DNA of 44,500 nucleotides from Prochlorococcus sp. AG-673-M19 (GTDB taxonomy: Bacteria > Cyanobacteriota > Cyanobacteriia > PCC-6307 > Cyanobiaceae): the NCBI GenBank assembly GCA_003211115.1, contig QCTP01000010.1:1-44500 (forward strand), read 5' to 3'. A model generated the notes under the pieces. It did no database searches. It was not told the origin of the DNA and saw only the letters and a program-made list of their open reading frames with translations. A program made the translations under genes and the position numbers. This document shows positions 20,655-28,143 of the stretch, piece after piece. Numbering within the stretch: the stretch's first letter is position 1; every line of letters starts with the position of its first letter.

Positions 20655-21284
20655 ATGACAGGTAAATTTATTGTTATCGAAGGGATTGATGGTTGCGGTA
20701 AGACCACCCAAATTGAAGAAATATCTAGATGGCTGCCAACAAGTGGTCTGATGGGAGAAAATTCAAAATTAATAAAAACTAGGGAACCTGGTGGAAGCTT
20801 ATTAGGTAAAAAACTGAGAAATTTAATACTTGATAATAACAAAAACAATAAACCATCTTCACTTGCGGAATTATTACTTTATTCTGCAGATAGAGCGGAA
20901 CATATTTCAAAAATAATTGCTCCTGAATTAGAAAAACAGAACTGGATAATTAGCGATAGATTTGCAGACTCTACACTGGCTTATCAAGGCTATGGTAGAA
21001 ATATAAATCTAGATATAATCAAAAATCTCGAATCAATAGTTTGTCAAGGAAAAAAACCAGACCTTACTATTCTTCTAGAAATTTCAGCTGAAGAAAGTGT
21101 TTTACGAAGGAAAAATTCTGTCCCTGACAGAATGGAATCAGAAGGTATAAATTTTTTACAAAAAGTCAATGAAGGTTTCAAATTGATTGCCAAAGAAAAA
21201 CATTGGAAAGTAATATCTGCAACGCAAAATATTGATGCCATTTCTAGTGAAATAAAAGAAACATTATTAAAAAACTTTTCATAA
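20655..21284 (+). CDS. tmk: Thymidylate kinase
   Basis: Phosphorylates dTMP to dTDP. The 209-residue protein has the P-loop in [15 protein letters not shown] (residues 4-18), the dTMP-binding [10 protein letters not shown], and [15 protein letters not shown] near residues 98-112. The start codon follows the P-ATPase stop with no gap and holB begins 7 bp after its stop. The tmk-holB pairing is common in bacteria. Confidence 0.96.
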   Translation: MTGKFIVIEGIDGCGKTTQIEEISRWLPTSGLMGENSKLIKTREPGGSLLGKKLRNLILDNNKNNKPSSLAELLLYSADRAEHISKIIAPELEKQNWIISDRFADSTLAYQGYGRNINLDIIKNLESIVCQGKKPDLTILLEISAEESVLRRKNSVPDRMESEGINFLQKVNEGFKLIAKEKHWKVISATQNIDAISSEIKETLLKNFS

Positions 21285-21291
21285 ATAAAGA

Positions 21292-22251
21292 ATGATTGAT
21301 CTTAAAACTCACAATCTAATAGTCAACAAAGAAGTAAATGAAAATCTAGAAAGTATACTTAAGAGAAAATTATTTTCTAACGGTTATATTTTCTATGGTC
21401 CTGAAGGTATAGGGAAAAAACAAACAGCTATTAAATTTGTTAAAGAAATTTTTAACCAATATTCATCTAATTCAAATAGTCAAGAAAAAATTGAAGATAA
21501 TAACCACCCTGATTTTTTGCTAATAGAGCCCACTTATTTGTTGAAAGGTAATCTTATAAATCGTTCATTAGCAGACACTTCAAAAAATAATAAAGAAACA
21601 ATAAGAATAGAGCAAATAAGGAATTTAAAAACTTTTCTGGCTAAAAAATCTATTGAATCAGAAAAAAAAATTGTATTAATTGTTGATGCACACCTTTTAA
21701 ATGAAGCCGCATCCAATTGTCTTTTAAAAACGCTAGAGGAGCCCACTAATGGAATATTTATTCTTTTAACATCTAGATTAAATTTACTTTTAGATACTAT
21801 TATCTCGAGATGTCAAATTATAAGATTTAAATCATTTTCGCAGAAACAACTTTCAATTTTTATAAAAAATAATTCAATTTCATCAATTTTTAATATTGAT
21901 GAAGAGTTGAACTTAAAATACTTGATAACTTCTGCAAATGGCTCGCCTGGGAAATTACTAAATAATATAAAAATTTGGAACGAATTACCTATTCAAATAA
22001 AAAATAATTTAGATTTTCCATTGAATGATACTTTAGAAATACTAAAAATTTCAAAACTAATCTCTGAAGAACTGGAAATTGATCAACAAATTTTTTTAAT
22101 AAATTTTTTACAAAAAAAATGTTGGGAAAAAACAAACAACCAAAATTTAGTTAAAAAACTTGAAAATTTGAAGGCGCATCTTAAAGGTTTTATACAACCA
22201 CGACTAGCATGGGAAGTGACTTTATTAAAAATAGCTTTTGAAGATTTATAA
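21292..22251 (+). CDS. holB: DNA polymerase III delta-prime subunit
   Basis: Clamp-loader subunit of the replicase. The 319-residue AAA+ protein has a P-loop-like FYGPEGIGKKQTA near residues 34-46 with the changes expected in the non-hydrolysing delta-prime subunit, a KIVLIVDAHLLNEAASNCLL Walker B region near 124-143, LKTLEEPTNGIFILLTSR, and ISRCQIIRFKS. It lacks the zinc-binding Cys cluster common in other delta-prime proteins. It is 7 bp behind tmk and converges with rpaA. Confidence 0.9.
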   Translation: MIDLKTHNLIVNKEVNENLESILKRKLFSNGYIFYGPEGIGKKQTAIKFVKEIFNQYSSNSNSQEKIEDNNHPDFLLIEPTYLLKGNLINRSLADTSKNNKETIRIEQIRNLKTFLAKKSIESEKKIVLIVDAHLLNEAASNCLLKTLEEPTNGIFILLTSRLNLLLDTIISRCQIIRFKSFSQKQLSIFIKNNSISSIFNIDEELNLKYLITSANGSPGKLLNNIKIWNELPIQIKNNLDFPLNDTLEILKISKLISEELEIDQQIFLINFLQKKCWEKTNNQNLVKKLENLKAHLKGFIQPRLAWEVTLLKIAFEDL

Positions 22252-22253
22252 AA

Positions 22254-23036
22254 TTACTCAATTGCTGTATTTATTAAATTAAAATTTCTAGATTCCGAAA
22301 AATCTTGGCTAGCAGAATCCACTTGATCTCCAACAGGTAATTCCAGACAATATCCTGCTCCATAAACAGTTTTTATATATGTTGGTTTGCGAGGATCAGG
22401 CTCTAATTTTGTTCTTAAGTGTCTTACATGAACCCTGATTGTTTCAATATCATCATCTGGCTCATAACCCCATACCTCTTTGAGGATTAATGCTGGTGAT
22501 ACTGTTTGACCATGTCTCTGTAGCAAGCAATGAAGTAGCTCAAATTCTAAATGAGTTAGTCTTACAGGAGAATCAAACCATATCGCTTCAAACCTTTCGG
22601 GAACAAGGGTAAGAGGACCATAATTTAAAATTTCCTGCTGATTAGTAGAATTCAGTTGTGCTCTATTAGTTCTTCTCAATAAAGCTTTGATGCGCACATG
22701 TAATTCTTCTAGGTCAAAAGGTTTTGTAATATAGTCGTCAGCACCTGAATTGAATCCAGTAACTTTATCTTTTAATCCGCCTAAAGCCGTAATCATTAAT
22801 ATAGGAATGTTTGAAGTCCTTTCATCCCTTCTAAGTCTTTGGCATAATGTTAAACCGTCAACACTAGGTAACATTAAATCCAAAAGAATTAAATCTGGCG
22901 AATATTGTAATGCCAAAGCTTGACCTTTAATACCATCTTCAGCTTTTAGGACATCAAAACCAGAATGCTCAAGATGTCCTGCTACCAATTCACGCATATC
23001 ACGATCATCTTCTATTAAAAGAATTGAAATTTTCAT
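22254..23036 (-). CDS. rpaA: Response regulator RpaA (circadian output)
   Basis: OmpR-family regulator that receives clock output from the kinase SasA and drives dusk-phase genes; in Prochlorococcus it works with the reduced KaiBC timer. The 260-residue protein has a receiver domain with Asp53 in [13 protein letters not shown] as phospho-acceptor and [16 protein letters not shown], followed by a winged helix with [20 protein letters not shown] and [15 protein letters not shown]. The [17 protein letters not shown]-type stretch distinguishes it from RpaB. A Ser-rich tail of about 25 residues follows. It converges with holB; its upstream region is a 426 bp gap. Confidence 0.93.
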   Translation of the reverse strand: MKISILLIEDDRDMRELVAGHLEHSGFDVLKAEDGIKGQALALQYSPDLILLDLMLPSVDGLTLCQRLRRDERTSNIPILMITALGGLKDKVTGFNSGADDYITKPFDLEELHVRIKALLRRTNRAQLNSTNQQEILNYGPLTLVPERFEAIWFDSPVRLTHLEFELLHCLLQRHGQTVSPALILKEVWGYEPDDDIETIRVHVRHLRTKLEPDPRKPTYIKTVYGAGYCLELPVGDQVDSASQDFSESRNFNLINTAIE

Positions 23037-23462
23037 ATTTATCAGATTATTAAATTAAAGTTAAAGTTCTCGTAATATGATTCTCTCAATTTTTTGCATT
23101 TATTGCTGACTTGATATAAAAACTTTAATGAGTAAATATAATGAAAAAACCAATTACCCCAGGGTATTAGAAGAAAAAAGGAGTTTAAAAGAAAATATAA
23201 ATTTTATAAATTCTTTCGATTTTATTAATAATTGCTTAATAATTAAGTCTATATTTGCGATTAATTACAGGATGATTTCAATCTAAGTTTGAAATAGAAA
23301 TATTTATAAAAGAATTAAATTATAAAATTTATTGACCTCCTAAATAAAATCATTTATTTTTGTACTAGAAAATTTTCTTTGAACAATATGTAAAATTTTA
23401 TCTCACTAAAATTTTAATTAAGATACGAATGGTTAACTTTTTAAAAAACAAATTCAATATTT
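23037..23462. other. 426 bp intergenic region upstream of rpaA and the 119-residue gene
   Basis: Very AT-rich divergent region. It must carry the rpaA promoter (minus) and the promoter of the gene at 23463 (plus), but no clear -35/-10 pair stands out. A short symmetric element, TACCCCAGGGTA, is near 23156. A possible 52-residue frame (23128-23286) is listed separately. No tRNA or terminator is seen. Confidence 0.6.
23128..23286 (+). CDS. Possible 52-residue hypothetical protein
   Basis: An ATG frame of 53 codons in the gap upstream of rpaA. The first half is polar and Lys/Glu-rich (MSKYNEKTNYPRVLEEKRS), the second half Ile/Asn/Phe-rich. No family is recognised and no Shine-Dalgarno is evident. 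In DNA this AT-rich, a frame of this length can arise by chance, and the second half looks like translated noncoding DNA. It could be a real microprotein or a decayed longer gene. Confidence 0.22.
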   Translation: MSKYNEKTNYPRVLEEKRSLKENINFINSFDFINNCLIIKSIFAINYRMISI

Positions 23463-23822
23463 ATGAAAAAGAAATCTATTACATATGCTGATTTAACGAA
23501 AAAACAGTTAGAGCATCTAAAAGAACTTTATATTCAAAAAAAAGTAGAGTGCATGAGTCATCAGGAGTTAAAACAATTTGTTTTAGAAATAATTAGTCAT
23601 CAGATAAACGACACAATTGGCAAAGAAGAGGAAATGGAAGCATGGAGAGATATGTCTAGTTTTTTTGGAGATCAATTTGGTTTTATTACTCTACAAATTC
23701 AACAAAAATATGCAGACACTGAAAGCATAGAAAATTTTGAAGAAGATACCAAAGAGCGTAGATTAGAATTGCTTGAAAAAAATAATCTCGAAAAAGAGAA
23801 GCAAGATATGTGGGACGATTAA
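23463..23822 (+). CDS. Hypothetical acidic 119-residue protein
   Basis: Not assigned to a named family. The protein is highly charged and predicted helical. Its first part reads YADLTKKQLEHLKELYIQKK then MSHQELKQFVLEIISHQI, resembling a recurrent picocyanobacterial hypothetical family whose members open with a similar LTxxQxxxLKxxYxxxK pattern (from memory, unverified). A middle GKEEEMEAWRDMSSFFGDQF segment and an acidic coiled-coil-like tail (about 85-119) follow. No signal peptide or membrane segment. It stands alone between the rpaA promoter region and the Yfr2-type RNA. Confidence 0.7.
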   Translation: MKKKSITYADLTKKQLEHLKELYIQKKVECMSHQELKQFVLEIISHQINDTIGKEEEMEAWRDMSSFFGDQFGFITLQIQQKYADTESIENFEEDTKERRLELLEKNNLEKEKQDMWDD

Positions 23823-23935
23823 GAGTTATTTACTTTTAAAAATAGACTAATAAATGGAATTTAAAATAACATCATTGAAAAAGATACACAATAAATGTTT
23901 AGGAAATGTTTAATGACAAATTTTTGTAAGTTGAT

Positions 23936-23959
23936 AAAAAAAACCCCCCTAATGGGGGG
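23936..23959 (-). terminator. Rho-independent terminator of the Yfr2-type RNA
   Basis: On the minus strand a perfect 6 bp C/G stem (23959-23954 with 23949-23944) with the tetraloop ATTA is followed at once by eight T (23943-23936). It is the strongest intrinsic terminator in the window. The plus strand has no T run after the stem, so it acts only on minus-strand transcripts. Confidence 0.88.
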
Positions 23960-24014
23960 CTGATATTTAAATCAAGTGTTTCCTTGTTTCCACTGAAATA
24001 AATATCATCTCCTT
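23936..24014 (-). ncRNA. yfr2: Yfr2-family small RNA
   Basis: Abundant cyanobacterial ncRNA family defined by repeated GGAAACA motifs in a loop. On the minus strand two GGAAACA copies lie at 23991-23985 and 23983-23977. They sit in the loop of a stem formed by an outer perfect 8 bp pairing (24006-23999 with 23969-23962) and inner TCA/TGA and GTG/CAC pairs. A strong terminator follows (CCCCCC-ATTA-GGGGGG then eight T). A -10-like TATAGA at 24026-24021 places the 5' end near 24014, giving about 79 nt. The stem, double motif and terminator together fit the Yfr2-Yfr5 group; the exact 5' end and member number are uncertain. Confidence 0.85.
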
Positions 24015-24304
24015 CACACTTCTATAAAATAACTAATTGAATTATATATCGCGAGTTATCTTTTGTTTTTGTTTCTTTAATTAACCCTCCGGGTAAGATT
24101 CACTTTGATTCAAACTGCAGTCACCTAAATTCATCTGAAGTAAGAAATTGAGTGATTTGGTAATTTTCAAGACTACATCACTACCACAAATTTAATATCT
24201 TCCAAAAACTCACAAAAAAAGAATTCTAATAATTTCTTATGAGTTCTTATGGTTTTTTTTAATGTAAACTCGCAATCCCCGGATGGTCGAGCATTTAACA
24301 AAAT
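24015..24304. other. Noncoding stretch upstream of the Yfr2-type RNA, with a terminator-like hairpin
   Basis: No coding frame of note. It holds the Yfr2 promoter (TATAGA at 24026-24021). On the plus strand, AACTCA at 24207-24212 pairs with TGAGTT at 24240-24245, with an inner AAGAA/TTCTT pairing and T8 at 24253-24260, so a weak plus-strand terminator or the end of a second small RNA is possible. Short dyads ACCC-TCC-GGGT near 24084 and CTCG...CGAG (about 24269-24291) are also present. None matches a tRNA. Confidence 0.35.
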
Positions 24305-24379
24305 ATGTCTTGCTATGACGTGATTTATCATGACATATATGAAAGAAATAAGAAAATGGAAGAATATTTTGACGAATAA
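24305..24379 (+). CDS. Possible 24-residue microprotein
   Basis: An ATG frame of 25 codons, reading MSCYDVIYHDIYERNKKMEE and then four acidic or aromatic residues. The Tyr/Asp/Glu-rich composition looks more protein-like than random AT-rich translation. The stop ends one base before the convergent gene at 24381. No Shine-Dalgarno is evident and no family is recognised. Confidence 0.25.
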   Translation: MSCYDVIYHDIYERNKKMEEYFDE

Positions 24380-24380
24380 A

Positions 24381-24698
24381 TTAATTTTTTATTTTTTTAA
24401 TTTTTTCTAAATTCCATTTATCAAATATTAATTTCATTTCTCTTTCGTAGTATTTTACTTTTTTTGAGAAAGGTAGTGTTTGAATAATTATCCCAAAGGG
24501 AAATTTAAAGAAAGAAGAAACATAAACAATATAAAACTCGATGAAGGAAGGTTTTTCAGGAAGAGGTAAATTTTTTAAATATGCCCAATCAATGCATGGT
24601 TTTAATTGCTTATCACTAGCAACAATATTTTTTTTACATCTCCAGTAAGAGAATAGATAAATACCAATAAAAATCGGTAAAGGAAGAAGTCGCAACAT
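24381..24698 (-). CDS. Hypothetical membrane protein, 105 residues
   Basis: Not assigned to a family. An N-terminal hydrophobic segment (about residues 3-18, LRLLPLPIFIGIYLFSY) is followed by a basic stop-transfer RCKK, then a loop with LPLPEKPSFIEFYIVY and a second moderately hydrophobic segment (about 52-78). The C-terminus is Lys-rich. The topology suggests a small inner or thylakoid membrane protein with one or two helices. Codon use resembles its neighbours. It stands alone in the sparse stretch at 23-25 kb. Confidence 0.6.
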   Translation of the reverse strand: MLRLLPLPIFIGIYLFSYWRCKKNIVASDKQLKPCIDWAYLKNLPLPEKPSFIEFYIVYVSSFFKFPFGIIIQTLPFSKKVKYYEREMKLIFDKWNLEKIKKIKN

Positions 24699-24807
24699 TA
24701 AATATCAAGGTTTACTATTCTTTATATTGATTCTATAAATAATAGTTTGTTTTTATGAAAATTATTGATGATACCCCAAAGCACTTCTACACGGGTAATA
24801 ATACTCT

Positions 24808-24912
24808 ATGAATTTCGAGTTAATAGGAGGACAATATAGATATAGATCTAAGAGGTCTTATGAAACTATTCAATCAATTCAATGTCCTTCTAAGATACCT
24901 AACTGCATTTAA
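24808..24912 (+). CDS. Possible 34-residue peptide overlapping the next gene
   Basis: An ATG frame of 35 codons that begins MNFELIGGQYRYRSKRSYET and overlaps the first 53 bp of the following gene in another frame. The Tyr/Arg pattern and two Cys near the end look protein-like. It may be a short real peptide, a leader, or the correct N-terminal part of the downstream gene if there is a frameshift. It has no recognised family. Confidence 0.25.
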   Translation: MNFELIGGQYRYRSKRSYETIQSIQCPSKIPNCI

Positions 24913-25042
24913 TTATGCAGGGTTAAACTTGAATGAAAGTCCACAAGAACTAGAAAAATGTACTCCTGAGTTTCAAAACTATTGGGAGAAAGAATGTAGA
25001 GAACATCCAACAAATCAAAATTGTTTAATTTACTGTAACTGA
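24860..25042 (+). CDS. Small Cys-containing hypothetical protein, 60 residues
   Basis: The second half, from about residue 28, looks like a compact conserved unit: CTPEFQNYWEKECREHPTNQ followed by NCLIYCN, with four Cys in a C-x12-C-x9-C-x3-C arrangement. I recall similar CxPEFQxYWxxEC tails in small picocyanobacterial proteins, but cannot name the family. The first 27 residues are more hydrophobic (LLRYLTAFNYAGLNL) and could be a short signal or a misassigned start, since a second frame overlaps here. An AGAGG sequence lies about six bases before the ATG. Confidence 0.55.
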   Translation: MKLFNQFNVLLRYLTAFNYAGLNLNESPQELEKCTPEFQNYWEKECREHPTNQNCLIYCN

Positions 25043-25082
25043 GGATAAAAACGTAATAAATAGCAGTAAAAGTAACTAAAAA

Positions 25083-25158
25083 TCTAGACGAATATTTCTA
25101 CTAAAACACGAATAAAAAGACGAATAAAAATTAAGTAGAGTGTATATATTCGTCTAGA
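25083..25158. repeat. Long imperfect hairpin (13 bp arms plus 6 bp inner arms)
   Basis: The left arm TCTAGACGAATAT (25083-25095) is perfectly complementary to ATATTCGTCTAGA (25146-25158). After a small internal loop, TCTACT (25097-25102) pairs with AGTAGA (25134-25139). The loop carries CACGAATAAAAA and GACGAATAAAAA direct copies. An A run precedes the left arm and a T run follows the right arm after two bases, so it could act as a bidirectional terminator between the 60-residue gene and tRNA-Asn. Confidence 0.6.
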
Positions 25159-25243
25159 AATTTTTTCTAATCAAATCGTAGTCATAGAAGAAAAAAGTCA
25201 TCTGATAAGAGGTGACTTTGTATGACTTTTCGAGACTTTAAAA

Positions 25244-25315
<72 letters not shown>

Positions 25316-25364
25316 ATATATAAAAATTTAACTCTTACCTGTACCCTATGACAAGGGGTATCTC

Positions 25365-26048
25365 TTAATTATATTTAAAGTTTAATGGTTTATACCAATC
25401 TGATAAATTTCCGTTCTTCATCTCTGCCACAGCATCTGCATAGCTTAATTCCTCTAAACGATGAGTAATCCATAGAGCAGTTAATGGATTTCTTTTATTA
25501 TTTGTAAGATCTTTAATTATTTCTAAGACTTTCAATTGACTAGAACTATCCAATAACGCTGTTGGCTCATCAAGAAGAAGAAAATTCTTATCACTTATTA
25601 AGGAACAGGCAATAGTTAAACGTTGTTTTTGGCCTCCACTTAATGAGTGAATCGGCCTATTTTCAAAACCGGCTAATCCAACCTTATTGAGTACAGTATT
25701 AATCTTGGTAGTAATGTCTTTTCTACTTAATTTTTGATTAATATTTAAAAGAAGTTCGCTCCTACAGTTTGGCATTAAAATTTGATGATCAGGATTTTGA
25801 AAGACCATACCTACATCAGCTAAATTATTAATGACTCCATTGCTTGGTTTAAGAAGTCCATTAATTAACTTAAGCAAGGTACTCTTTCCGCTTCCATTTT
25901 TACCAACAATCATCCATAACCCTTTTTTATTAATAGAAAAATTACAATTATTTACTACATGATCAGTTTTCCCCGGCCATGAAAAGGTCACATCATTAAA
26001 AGTTATTATGGGTAATTTATTTTGCAGAGTATCCTTTATCTCAATCAT
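25365..26048 (-). CDS. ECF-type (CbiO-like) ABC transporter ATPase
   Basis: ATP-binding subunit, 227 residues. Walker A GKNGSGKST spans 49-57, the Q-loop region reads VFQNPDHQIL (about 82-91), the ABC signature LSGGQKQR is near 139, Walker B FLLLDEPTALLD near 158, and the switch His lies in WITHRLEEL. The NPDHQ sequence after the Q-loop is typical of energy-coupling-factor ATPases (CbiO/EcfA). No T or S component lies beside it, so the substrate is unknown; cyanobacterial and plastid relatives work with partners encoded elsewhere. It begins 1 bp after the UPF0367 gene and is presumably co-transcribed with it. Confidence 0.88.
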   Translation of the reverse strand: MIEIKDTLQNKLPIITFNDVTFSWPGKTDHVVNNCNFSINKKGLWMIVGKNGSGKSTLLKLINGLLKPSNGVINNLADVGMVFQNPDHQILMPNCRSELLLNINQKLSRKDITTKINTVLNKVGLAGFENRPIHSLSGGQKQRLTIACSLISDKNFLLLDEPTALLDSSSQLKVLEIIKDLTNNKRNPLTALWITHRLEELSYADAVAEMKNGNLSDWYKPLNFKYN

Positions 26049-26049
26049 T

Positions 26050-26319
26050 TTAGATATCTAAAGAAAATCCTGGTCTTTTTGAACCGCCAGCTACTGCAGA
26101 CTTTTCATATATCTGAACAGAAATAACCTCTTTAGCAAGAACAGTTATAATTTTATCTTGAACTTTTTCACAACTTAATTCAATTAAAGTCGAATGTTGA
26201 TTATTGCCATTCATAAAATCTTTGATTTCATCATAGATTCTTTTGACTTCTTCATAATCTTTCTTCTGTATTGAAAGAGGGAATGGAGAATATCTTAAAC
26301 TTATTTCTAGAGAATACAT
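26050..26319 (-). CDS. UPF0367 family protein
   Basis: Small cyanobacterial protein of unknown function, 89 residues. It reads MYSLEISLRYSPFPLSIQKK at the start, then LIELSCEKVQDKIITVLAKE and ISVQIYEKSAVAGG near the C-terminus, matching the UPF0367 pattern I recall. No membrane segment or Cys pair is present beyond one Cys. It is separated from the downstream ABC ATPase by 1 bp, so the two genes are translationally close. Confidence 0.85.
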   Translation of the reverse strand: MYSLEISLRYSPFPLSIQKKDYEEVKRIYDEIKDFMNGNNQHSTLIELSCEKVQDKIITVLAKEVISVQIYEKSAVAGGSKRPGFSLDI

Positions 26320-26476
26320 AAAATAATTGTAAATACCATATTATAAACAAACTATAGAACAATCTTTTCTTAGAAGTTGTTTTCAAATTAACTTCAATTA
26401 AGAATTTTTTTTATAAAAGATCAATAAATGCATTTAGTATAAGAGTAAAGTAATTTATTTTTGTAAAGCTTTTTTC

Positions 26477-27445
26477 ATGGATATTGCAAGTGATATTACT
26501 TCTTTAGTTGGCAACACACCTTTAGTAAGATTAGAACGTATAAAAAAGTACTGTAATTGTTATCCCGAAATAATTGCGAAACTTGAAAGTTTCAATCCAT
26601 CAGCATCAGTTAAAGATCGTATAGCTTATTCCATGTTAAATTCAGCAGAAAAAAATGGCCTAATATTGCCAGGAGAAACAACATTAATTGAAGCAACAAG
26701 TGGAAATACAGGTATTGCTTTAGCAATGGTTGCCGCAGCTAAAGGATATAGATTGATATTAACAATGCCCGATACAATGAGTATTGAGAGAAGAGCAATG
26801 CTTAGAGCATATGGTGCAGAATTACAACTTACCCCAGGCTGTGAAGGAATGAAAGGGGCATTAGATTTAGCGAATGAATTATCTGCGAGTATTCCAAATA
26901 GCTTTCAATTTAACCAGTTTGAAAATCTCGCGAATCCAGATATTCATGAAAGGACAACAGCTAAAGAAATTTGGGATCAATCCAATCAAAATGTTGATGG
27001 ATTAGTTACTGGAGTTGGGACTGGAGGAACCGTTACTGGATGCTCTAGATTTTTAAAAAAAGTTAATCCTAATTGCAAAATATATGCAGTAGAGCCAGCA
27101 AAAAGTGCCGTCATTTCAGGAGATAAGCCAGGGTCTCACTCGATCCAAGGGATTGGAGCAGGCTTTATCCCCAAAGTACTTGATACAAAATTAATAGATG
27201 AAATCATAAAAATAGATGATGATGAAGCATTTTATTATGGGAGATTATTAGCTAGATTAGAGGGTCTTCTTTCGGGAATTAGTAGCGGTGCTGCATTAGC
27301 AGCAACAATCAAAATTGGTCAGAGAAAAGAGCTTATTAATCAAAGATTAATAGTAATTCTTCCAAGTTTTGGGGAACGATATTTATCCACAGCAATGTTT
27401 GAATCAAACACCCTAATTAAAGCTAGAGAAGATGGTTATTTATAG
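26477..27445 (+). CDS. cysK: Cysteine synthase (O-acetylserine sulfhydrylase)
   Basis: PLP enzyme making cysteine from O-acetylserine and sulfide. The 322-residue protein has LVGNTPLVRLERI at the start, the PLP lysine in NPSASVKDRIAY near residue 43, the substrate loop EATSGNTGIALAM near 71, the phosphate-binding GTGGTVTGCSRF near 180, and SGISSGAALAA near 268. Length and motifs fit CysK; CysM-type specificity cannot be excluded. The J-domain gene follows after 16 bp. Confidence 0.96.
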   Translation: MDIASDITSLVGNTPLVRLERIKKYCNCYPEIIAKLESFNPSASVKDRIAYSMLNSAEKNGLILPGETTLIEATSGNTGIALAMVAAAKGYRLILTMPDTMSIERRAMLRAYGAELQLTPGCEGMKGALDLANELSASIPNSFQFNQFENLANPDIHERTTAKEIWDQSNQNVDGLVTGVGTGGTVTGCSRFLKKVNPNCKIYAVEPAKSAVISGDKPGSHSIQGIGAGFIPKVLDTKLIDEIIKIDDDEAFYYGRLLARLEGLLSGISSGAALAATIKIGQRKELINQRLIVILPSFGERYLSTAMFESNTLIKAREDGYL

Positions 27446-27461
27446 ATAAAGGTATTTAAAT

Positions 27462-28139
27462 ATGAATAAAAATCTTTATGAAGAATTAGGCATAAAACAA
27501 AATGCAAATCAAGGTGAAATAAAATCTTCTTATCGTCTTTTAGTAAAAAAACATCATCCAGATGCAGGAGGTGAAAAAGATAGGTTTCTTGCGATACAAA
27601 ATGCATGGGAAATCCTCAATGATCCAATCAAAAAAGAACAATATGATAAAACTCTCTTTTCTTTAAACCAAACGTCTAATTTCAATAATGAGAATTGGGA
27701 GGAGAAAGTTAATACAAAAAAATATAGTTCAAAAATAAAAGATAACGAAGTAAAAAATTGGATAAAAAATATTTATAATCCCACAAATAGAATTATTAGC
27801 CAAGTAATCAAACCTTTGAGTCAGGAAATAAAAGAACTATCTGCTGATCCATATGATGAAGAATTGATGGATAATTTTTGTAGTTATATAAGTTTTTCCC
27901 AAAAAAAAATTGAAAAAGTTTATAAACTCTACAATTCAATATCTGTTCCAAATTCAATATCCTTTTTAGGCTTAGATCTTTATCATTGTTTTTCTCAAGT
28001 TAAAGATGCTTTATCAGAACTGGACAAATACACACAAGGATATGTTGATGATTACTTATTTGATGGTAAAGAAATGATGAAAGAAGCAAAAAGAATCCAA
28101 ACAAAAATGGCTTATGATAAAAAAACAATAATTTCCTAA
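27462..28139 (+). CDS. J-domain (DnaJ-like) protein
   Basis: Co-chaperone expected to stimulate an Hsp70 (DnaK). The J domain covers about residues 3-67 with the essential HPD tripeptide at 32-34 (KKHHPDAGG) and FLAIQNAWEILNDPIKKEQY. There is no Gly/Phe region, zinc finger or DnaJ C-terminal domain; the remaining 150 residues are Lys/Asp-rich and mostly helical, of no recognised family, so this is a class III J protein. It lies 16 bp after cysK and converges with ndhO. Confidence 0.88.
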   Translation: MNKNLYEELGIKQNANQGEIKSSYRLLVKKHHPDAGGEKDRFLAIQNAWEILNDPIKKEQYDKTLFSLNQTSNFNNENWEEKVNTKKYSSKIKDNEVKNWIKNIYNPTNRIISQVIKPLSQEIKELSADPYDEELMDNFCSYISFSQKKIEKVYKLYNSISVPNSISFLGLDLYHCFSQVKDALSELDKYTQGYVDDYLFDGKEMMKEAKRIQTKMAYDKKTIIS

Positions 28140-28143
28140 AAAA

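Noticed and set aside
24262-24300. tRNA-like fragment around CCCCGGATGGTCGAG
   Set aside because: No acceptor, anticodon or T-arm structure can be drawn around it.
24755-24811. 18-residue frame beginning MKIIDDTPKHFYTG
   Set aside because: Too short, ends just before another candidate frame, and shows no family resemblance.
23037-25243. Genomic island or prophage remnant next to tRNA-Asn
   Set aside because: The patch is small, has no integrase, transposase or phage gene, and no direct repeat of the tRNA 3' end was found; only the hairpin is suggestive.
25338-25364. Dyad TACCC...GGGTA between the ABC ATPase and tRNA-Asn as a terminator
   Set aside because: The stem is short and is not followed by a T run on the minus strand, so it is at most a processing or weak pause site.
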